The notes beneath the pieces are model-generated. The model had not been told where the DNA came from. It was given only the letters and a program-made list of their open reading frames with translations, and ran no database searches. Shown here one piece after another: positions 33,501-42,500 of a stretch of 64,000 nucleotides of DNA; position 1 is the stretch's first letter; each line of letters begins with the position of its first letter. The translations under genes were made by a program, and so were the position numbers. Origin of the DNA: Hyalella azteca (lineage: Eukaryota; Arthropoda; Malacostraca; Amphipoda; Hyalellidae); the NCBI RefSeq assembly GCF_000764305.2, contig NW_025934572.1:434001-498000 (forward strand), written 5' to 3'.

Positions 33501-36500
33501 TTTTTGACCAGAAAATGTCATCTTTAGCTCCAACATTGGTTAATATGATCCCAATTTTGTAGCTGTGAAACTACCTGTGAAATTATAACCCGACTAAGAG
33601 CTTTGACGTGCTTTCAAACAATTCAAAAAAGTATTGAAATAGAAGAGAGATAGGAAAAAATAGATGACTATAGTTACATTAAAAATACAAAATTAAACTC
33701 AAGACGAAATATATATCATGGTTTTTGTCTATGTATCGCCTGGTTCACCACACCAGAATCAATGGATGTGGTGTCGGTGAGTGGTGCGGGGTGTGGTGAA
33801 GGCTTGTCATCATCAGGCCCCCCCAGCCGAGGAGGTTCCTCCAGCACCACCAGCATGTACACCAGCACCAGCACCCCCAGCATCCCTGAGATGTAGTAGG
33901 ACCAGCGCCAGCCCTACCAACAACATTACAACCGTCACAGCCGTTAGTATTACAACCGTCACAGCCGTTAGTATTACAACCGTCATGACCGTTAGTATTA
34001 CAACCGTCACGACCGTTAGTATTACAACCGTCACGACCGTTAGTATTACAACCGTCACGACCGTTAGTATTGCAACCGTCACGGCCGTTAGTATTACAAT
34101 CGTCACGGCCGTTAGTATTACAACCGTCACGGCCGTTAGTATTTCAACCGTCACGACCGTTAGTACTACAACCGTCACGGCCGTTAGTATCATGTCGGCT
34201 AAAACGTTCATGACGATCGTAATTATTATGCCTGTCCTAGCAACGGAACATGAGAAATAATTAGCAGGTTATCTTTCGGAAGCAGGTTCCTTAGATTATA
34301 AACTTTAGGAAGTGTCCACATTAGGCAACGCAAAATAAATATTTCATTCCTACTAATGTTCTTACTGAGTTGGGAAACAAAGGATATATTTAATTATAAC
34401 TCAACATCAAATGTACAGTTTAAATGTGAATACGTCGCGGCCTTTCTAATTTTTCAGCAGTGTAATCTTATATCGTAGCATTTTTCAAATATTCCTGAAT
34501 GCTTGCACAATTTTATCTTGCTACCATAAAATGAGGATATACTTATGAGAAATTTGTGATAGAATTAGCACATTTAATCTGTTTCCATTTTCCCTTTATT
34601 GTGGCACCAGAAAAAGAACCAATGCAGTTTTTGTCACCATTATCCCTACTTGATTTCTAAGTTATTTAATTTATAGAAATACGATATATGCTTGGCAACT
34701 ATTGACGCTTTTTAGTTCGGTTTATTGTATTATTATATTACAATAAATGTATTGTATTATAGTGTCTAGTCTATATTTTTGATCGTATCAGTCAGCTAAT
34801 AATTGGCTGTAATTACCGTAATATCTAATTAACATCCGTTATTTTTGTTCGTTTTCATTATAAAATTTGGAAATTAATTACATATATTAAAATTAAATTA
34901 CATTTATGCCATCTATCCTACATTTGTTGATAATTTTGTCAATTGTAATTGCTATTGTAATAACTATTCGTCAGTACACTTGGTATTTCAAGTATGACGA
35001 TCTATTTAATATGCGATATCTGTGCTCGCTCTCTACACAGGACTGACCATGCCGAGTATGTCGGCGGCTGTGACGTAGTTGCCGATGATGTAGGAGAGGC
35101 CGTAGCCCAGGTAGATGCCCCAATTGAAGATGCCCAATGCCAACCCACGCACACTCTGTCACAACACTCATTGTGTCATAACACTGTCAACACTGACAAT
35201 GCACCACCGCTTTGTAACACGGCTGCTTATTCTTTTTAAAAATGAGAAATTTTTTGCTTGGCAAGCAAGATTGAGGATCTCGTTTTGTCATCGAAAGGCA
35301 TGAAAATTTATAATATTATAAATTTCTCTTGATAGAATATTTAATTTAAGATTCATTTAAGGCAATTGTGGCTATATTCAGATAGTTGATTAGTTGAGAT
35401 GCTAAAATTACAAATGAATTGATTGGCCTCCTTCATCGAATCTGCTCTGTTACAACGAAGATTTCAGGCGGGGCATCACGAGTAGGATCTTTATAAAGGG
35501 ACAACTTCTCTTCGTGCAATCAAAATATTACAGGCGAATATACAGGGTGATTCACTGAAACTTCCTGATTCGAAATCTCAATATAGAAAGAAATTGTAAA
35601 GATATTATTACAATCTAAACTTTATTAAAAAATACATTACCTGACTTTTTGTACAATTTTTTTAAGATCATATCGAACAAATGACAGCCCCGATTGTCAA
35701 TGCATTCAGTTAATCGATTTTTGTTCAACGCGCTGAAGCAAATTGCCGGATATGTTGGCGATGCTAGGCGTATGTTATTCTTCAAATGAAGTAGGGTCCT
35801 TGGACAGTCATTGTAAAGTATTTATTTAAGATAATCCCTTAAAAAATAAGGGATTATCTTAAAGAAATAGGAGCGAAATATGGGGCATACTTGAAGGACG
35901 AATACGGAACCGAGTATGTAATGCTCGTTGAGTAGTGATAATAGAACGGCCATTAGAAAAGTATGCCTCGACAGCAAACGCATGCTGCTCACTTGTCCAA
36001 TGCATAGTGGCAACTGACTAGGTGGGACACAAAACTTCATGACGTTGCCTTTCATGCGCAATACTCTCCGCCCTATTCCTGCAACACCTGGCTATTAACG
36101 CGAAATACAAAAAAGGAAATTTCCGCGAATCACACTGTACAATCAAGAAGAGATTCCACGAATTAGTTACTAATAACTGTTAAAATTTGAAAAAATAACT
36201 ATCATGGCACGCTTATAATAAACTGGTTTATAAAGCAACATAGAATAAAGAGAACAGACGTATTTGTAAATAGAATAGAATAAAACAATATTTCAAGAAG
36301 CTTATCAAAAATTTGAATTCGAACTCGCAGAGTGTTCCTTATATCTCTTCATAACTTAGTCACCTCTGTGAACAAATCCGATATGATGCTACTGGCTGAG
36401 GGAGCGAACGATGACTCTCTGTAATGCAAACAATTTGTCAACAACTTCTAGGCGTACTTAACTCATATTTAAACCATTCATAGCAATTTCATAGAAAATA

Positions 36501-39500
36501 AAAACTTGTAAGCATTAATCATCATTCAATATTGCTTTTATTTTGAAAAATATACAAACTTTTTTCGGTTCGTTTAGTTGGTCGCACATTTAGCCTCCGA
36601 AATCTTTGTTATATAAATTACCACGAAGTTACGAAGAAAACTTTGAGGCTACACATCAACGAATATGAAAGTTCAATAATAAATTACAAATTTGTCCAAT
36701 TCTAACCCTTCACTTCTGCTCTAGCTGCTGTAGTTCAGTCTTCACGCACATTGCCTTCCTCTTCACAGCGAGCTCAGAATGCAACCCCTTTTATCCCATT
36801 GAATCAACTAATACCATACAAAGCAAACGGCGATTAACGTCCAGCTATTGCTTTTTCATTCATTTTATAACCTCTTTGCGGTCCTTGCACATTGCCTTCA
36901 CATCTTACTTATAGAAAATTTCTCTTTCATCTTCACCCACCAGCCCCGTTCTTAACTCTGTACACACCGCAACCTCCTCGTACCCCATGCCTCCCTCTGC
37001 TCAACCCGCCCCTCTCGTTGCTCACCCACAATTCCCTCTGCTCAACCCGCCCCTCTCTTTGCTCACCCCACAATTCCCTTTGCTCAACCCGCCCTTCTCT
37101 TTGCTCACCCGTGCCCTTTTTTGCTCACCCCGCGCCAATCACCCGTGCCCTTTTTTGCTCACCCCGCGCCAATCATCATCCTGAGCACGACGAGGTGCCA
37201 GTACTGCGTGGCCGTGCCCATGAGGAGCGTGGCGAGCGTGATGAGCGCCAAGCACGCCGCCAACACGTTCTTCCTGCACGTAGACCGGCACGAGCGATTA
37301 ATAACCTGCACCTAGCATAAAACTTTCACCATAGTTGAAACGAGGTGAATAAGAGGGAACTCATCTTAGGAAGCTAAACTGTTAGAAAAAAAAACGATGA
37401 AAAAACGGTCCCAATGGCGTTCTAGTGGCCGGTCGCCCCGTGAAAATGAACTGTTTCGCCGTTTTTATCAGATGTTTTACGGATTTCTAGTGTTAAATTA
37501 GAATAAAAACGGCGGCCCCGTTTTTCTTTTCACGTGCCGACCGGCCACTGAAACGCCGGTAATACCGTTAACGGTAATTTTTCTAACAGTGTATAGTGTA
37601 TATCATGTAAGATGCTCTGTGCGGGGGTTGATATGGTACCGAGTGCTGTTATTAATCAAGACTAGTACCTGGTCTCAACACAAGAATTTGTCCTCGGAAT
37701 GGCACCGCTGTGTGGGAATGGATCTTCTGGACTACGATCTTCGATTTCCTTGCCTTTCTCATAAGTTGAGAATTCTGCCTCAACGATAGTCTCAGATCAT
37801 AATGAAGGTCTGCAACACCGTAACTCATTGCGGTCAAGAACAAGCAACTATTTCCTGAGGAACTGATAAAAAACTTTGAGCATTTCTGCGCTCTTGTCAC
37901 TGCGTTTCTTAATATATAGACCTCCTCCGTGGAGGCATTGAAGGAGCGAAGCCAAATTGTATACTAATGAGATGCAGATTTTTGAAGGGAGTGGACACCT
38001 AAGTTACCAAAGTATTCCAATGAGTACAAAACAATCCTCGTCCTAATATATATTCTATTTTGATGGGCTTTGGATGAGAACAGACTAAGCTCTGCCAGAT
38101 CAGCAACCAACCTATCAACTCAGCAATCCTTTCAACCAACCTATGGTGTCTGCCAGAACAGTAACCAACCGATCAAATCGGCCAGACAAACAACCAACCA
38201 ATTGACTCAGCCATGTTCGCAAGTGAAAAGTAGCTGCCAGAATACGAGAAATCTACAGTGATTTGGCAAAAGATAAATATCAAACTAGGTAAGGCCATCA
38301 TCATCATTGGCATGCATCCATCTCGAAAGTTGATGGTTGCGCCACGTCTGTCACCACACAACTCACTGCTGGCAGCGCTTCGAGTCGCTCGCCAGGCCCA
38401 TTTGGGCATGGCAGTTACGACCGCAGTTGGCGGAGATGAAGTCAGATGATGCGACGATGTTTTGTGCCTGCTGTCTAGCTTTCCGAAGACGACGCTTGTC
38501 TTCAAGCCTCCGATTACCTAGCTCCTCGCACCCGGACTCCATGCAGAACGGCCCGTCGCCAACCGCATCGGTTGTTGGCAAGTCGCTCCCAGGTTTGAGC
38601 GGTCGATATTTGCAATTCCGAGGCTGCGCTTGCAGATATCTTTAAAACACAATGTCGGGCGGCCGGTCGGGGGTGCGCCTGTAGCTAGTTCTCCGTAGAG
38701 CAAGTCCGTAGGAATGCGACCGTCCTGCATGCGATGCACGTGCTCGAGCCACACAGCAAACGGCGCTGGCACAGGAGGAGATGCATGCTCATTGTGCCGG
38801 CTTGTTCCAAACAGATGTATTGTTACCCTGTCTTCCCATGTGATGTTAAGGATGCGGCGAAAGCAGCGAAGGTGGACGCACTCTAGGCGGTTTTCCTGTT
38901 ATGCGTACGTAGACCAGATTTCGCTGCCGTACAGAAGGGTACTAAGGACGCACGCCTGGCACACTTTAAGCTTGGTGTGAAGCGTCACCCACTTGTTTGA
39001 CCACACCCTTTTGTTCAGTCTGGCCATCACACCTGCCGCTTTAGCAATCCTCCTGTCAATCTCACTTTCGAAGGACGGTTGTTGCTGATAGTGGAACCCA
39101 AGTAGGTGAAATGCTCGGCGACTTCGAGTTGCTCACCGTCAACGATAATAGAGGGGGGCGCTAAAACGTCCGGGCCCATGACGTTGGTTTTCCAGATGCT
39201 GGTAGTCAGGCCGAACTTTCTGTAGGCGTGGGCAAAGCAGCCCTGAAGAAGATCCTCTTTGAATATCCTCTTCAGTATATAGGAAGAGAGAGTTGCGTCA
39301 TCAGCAAAAAGCAACTCTCTGATAAGGACAGTGTGGACCTTTGTTCTTGCTCTCAAACGAGTCAAGTTGAAAAGTTTACCATCGCTCCTGGTATGTAGAT
39401 GGTTGCTCTCGTTGGAGTCCCTAAACGCAAATTTGTACAACAATGAGAATAAGATGCCGAAGAGAGTAGGGGCCAATATACAGCCCTGCTTAACTCCGCT

Positions 39501-42500
39501 TTTGATACTAAAAGGCTCTGAGGTATTGCCATCGTAGCTGACTACGCGTTGCATGTCGTCGTGGAAGGAGGAGATGATGTTAAGAAGACGAGAGGGCAAC
39601 CTATCTTCCCCAGCAACAAGAACAGACCTCTCCGGCTGACAAGATCAAAAGCCTTTGTCAGGTCGATGAATGCATTGTACAAAGGCCTCTGTTGCTCTCG
39701 ATATTTCTCCTGCAATTGGCATAAGGAGAAAACCATGTCTGCTTTGGAACTCTGGGCCCTGAAACCACACTGGGATTCCGGATAAACGTGATCAGCAAGG
39801 GCTTGTAGGTGACCGAGCCCCGCACGGGCGAAGACCTTGCCCACAATGCTGAGCATTGATATCTCTCTGTAGTTGTTGCAGTTGCTGCGATCGCCTTTAT
39901 TATTGTATAGAGTAATTATCTTGGCACCACGCATGTCCTGCGGTACCTGGCCCTTTCTCTAGCAAATACAAAAAAAGCTCGTGAAGGGGGCCAAGTAAGG
40001 CCTGCTTACCACTTTTGATGACCTCTGGGGGTTTTCCATCCTCACCAGCCGCCTTCCTACAGGAAAGTGCGTCGATGGCTTTGTCTAGCTCATCGATTGA
40101 CGGTTCAGCATCCAGAACATCGAAGACAGGTAAGTCCTTAATAGCGTCTAAACTCTAGTGCTTCCTGCGTGACTTTGTTAACAGCTCGCCCGACCTCAGT
40201 AGTGCCGTTTTTTTACACTGGTCTTTCTGTCGCTCGTTTGATCCCCTCGTACTTCCCACCAACCTTTGCCAGAGTCTGAGGCCCGCTCTATGCTGTCCGT
40301 CAATAATATTGCAGCCAATAGCTATTTGCGCAGCTGCGGGCTCAGACCATCAACCAACCTATTGACTCGGTCCGACACGAAGCCCATGAAGACTCCTGAG
40401 ATGGTGAAGACCGCCACGAAGGAAGGGCCTGCCAGGAGCTGATATTGCATCCCCAGGCCGCTGTAGTCCCACACGCAGGCAGACTCGTTGCTCGTGCTCG
40501 ACACCCATATCTCGGTGCACCTGGTGGGCACTTTGTTCATTAGTGCTTCTTTGCATGCGTAGTATCAGCAGTGGTGGGCACAGTCCGCTAATCCGCTAAC
40601 CGCTAATTAGAGAAGCTTACGTTTACCTTAGCTGGTGTGTCACACCGATGGCCGACTACGTCAACATATGTACGTCAACCAATCACGTCTTGTGTAAGAA
40701 AAGACGTGATAGGTTACACAAGACGTGATTGGTTGACGTAGTCAGCCACGAGTGTGGCACACCGGCTAAGGAAAACGTCAGCTTCGCTAATTAGCGGTTT
40801 GTGGATTAGCGGGACTGTGCCCACCACTGGTAGTTATGAGTTAGGTCAATTTATGATGCACACCCTAATTACCGTATACTTCACTGTTTGAATTTTAATA
40901 AAAACGTTAATGCTAGGAAAGTGATACCTTGCAATTTTTATTTTCCCAAGAATATTAATAATTGGCAGGCCATACTTTTTTATGCATTTAATTACTAAAT
41001 TGCGCTTTCAAGCCTAAATTACTGGGAAAATGCATTACAGACACCTCGTAAAACCCAATATTTTTGTGTCCGGGTCGCAACTTTAGAGATGAAGTAGTAC
41101 ATTTTTCATAGCAGAATGTTCAATGCTACAAATATTCTACTTTAATAGACTTCATTGCTCCGAACAATTTCTCGACACCTGCAGGGACGTATATCATATA
41201 TTCATATTAAACTTATTCATATATACGGCGTAAATTCGTTGTACGGCCTTCACGGTGAATAAGAAATGGTGCACATGCTGAAAAATAAAGTTACCGTTCA
41301 CACCGTCACACTTCTTGAGCAAACTACGTAATTATGTCTTCAACAAAAAAAAATAGGTTGAGTTTACAAGAACTCACACGTCAGAAGAGTTGCCTTGGTA
41401 GCAGAAGACGTTGTCGGGCACGTCTTCGTCAGTATCGAGGTCTGGGTTGACGAGGCAGCCATGGTCACCGTAATGCAGCTCCTGGCTCATGGGTGTCGTC
41501 ACGACGCCTAGCAGGAAGTGCGCTAGCTCCCCCACCACGTACAGCAGCGACAGCGAGCTCAGCTGCACCCATTTCGATGTCCTAAACCAGGTTAAGAAAC
41601 CGCGAATCATGAAAAAAATACTTACGACGTTTTTAGCGCATTTTCTCATTTATGAATAAAATGCACTATTGTGCTCGCCATGCCGTCCGTCCGTCCGTCC
41701 GTCTGTCCGTGACCTCAAGTTTTCGTCGACGAGAAAATGCGCTCTCTGTCACTCACTGCAGTGAGTACTGAGTTATAATTTTTAATAGATTTATTCAGCA
41801 TAGTTGCACCCATTTCGACGTCCTAAACAGACGTTATAAAACCGCGAATCTTGAACAAAATACTTACGACGTATTTTTTAATTTATTCATTTATCATAAT
41901 TGAGCGAATAATATGCAAAAGAGACAAGGAAGTTTGAACTCATGTAATGTCGCAAAGCTTAAAAATAGTTTCGAGATTAAAAGTTACGAGCTCGATTGAT
42001 GTTGGTATATAAAAAGTACCTATACTTAAAAAACTCCTAAGTTATTAATTTTAAACATGAAAGTCACATTGCATGGGAAGTAGTCACGAGGGCGTAAGTT
42101 TTGACCTCAATTATCTTTTCAAAAATAAAGGTAAGAAAATTATCCAATCAATTATCTTAATAAACATCGCTCGGGGATCATTTTAGCCATATTTCAAGTC
42201 CTCAACCGACCGAATCTCCCGATTTCCAATTGTAAAAGAAAGAAGAAAAGAAAAATGAATTTAGTGGAGTAACAGAGCGACTGAAAAATTGTGGCAGAAT
42301 TTAACGATGAACGTATAAATATTTAGAAGACGATTATGTTAAAACCACCTTCCATCTAGGATTGTACTCAATTAGGTTTCAATTGTGGAGAAGACAACTA
42401 TCAATCTGAATTCGAATTAAATCATCCCTAAATATTGACTAGCCGTGCATTAAAAAATGACATTCAACTAGAAGCGAGGATTCAAATATAATACAATATA

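Noticed and set aside
33781..34260. Long open frames on both strands (159 and 132 residues) rich in ITTVTAVS or VVILTVVT
   Set aside because: They are translations of the 24-bp minisatellite, whose length is a multiple of three; the region is an intron.
35822..36061. - strand frame of 79 residues as a host gene
   Set aside because: It lies fully inside a transposon remnant and matches a frameshifted transposase N-terminus.
36892..37320. + strand proline-rich frame of 142 residues
   Set aside because: It is the antisense of the donor-motif minisatellite and of a conserved MFS exon.
40521..40560. Extending the MFS helix 2 exon upstream to CKEALMNKVPTRC
   Set aside because: All acceptors there give the wrong phase with the preceding exon; only CCACCAG at 40521 fits.
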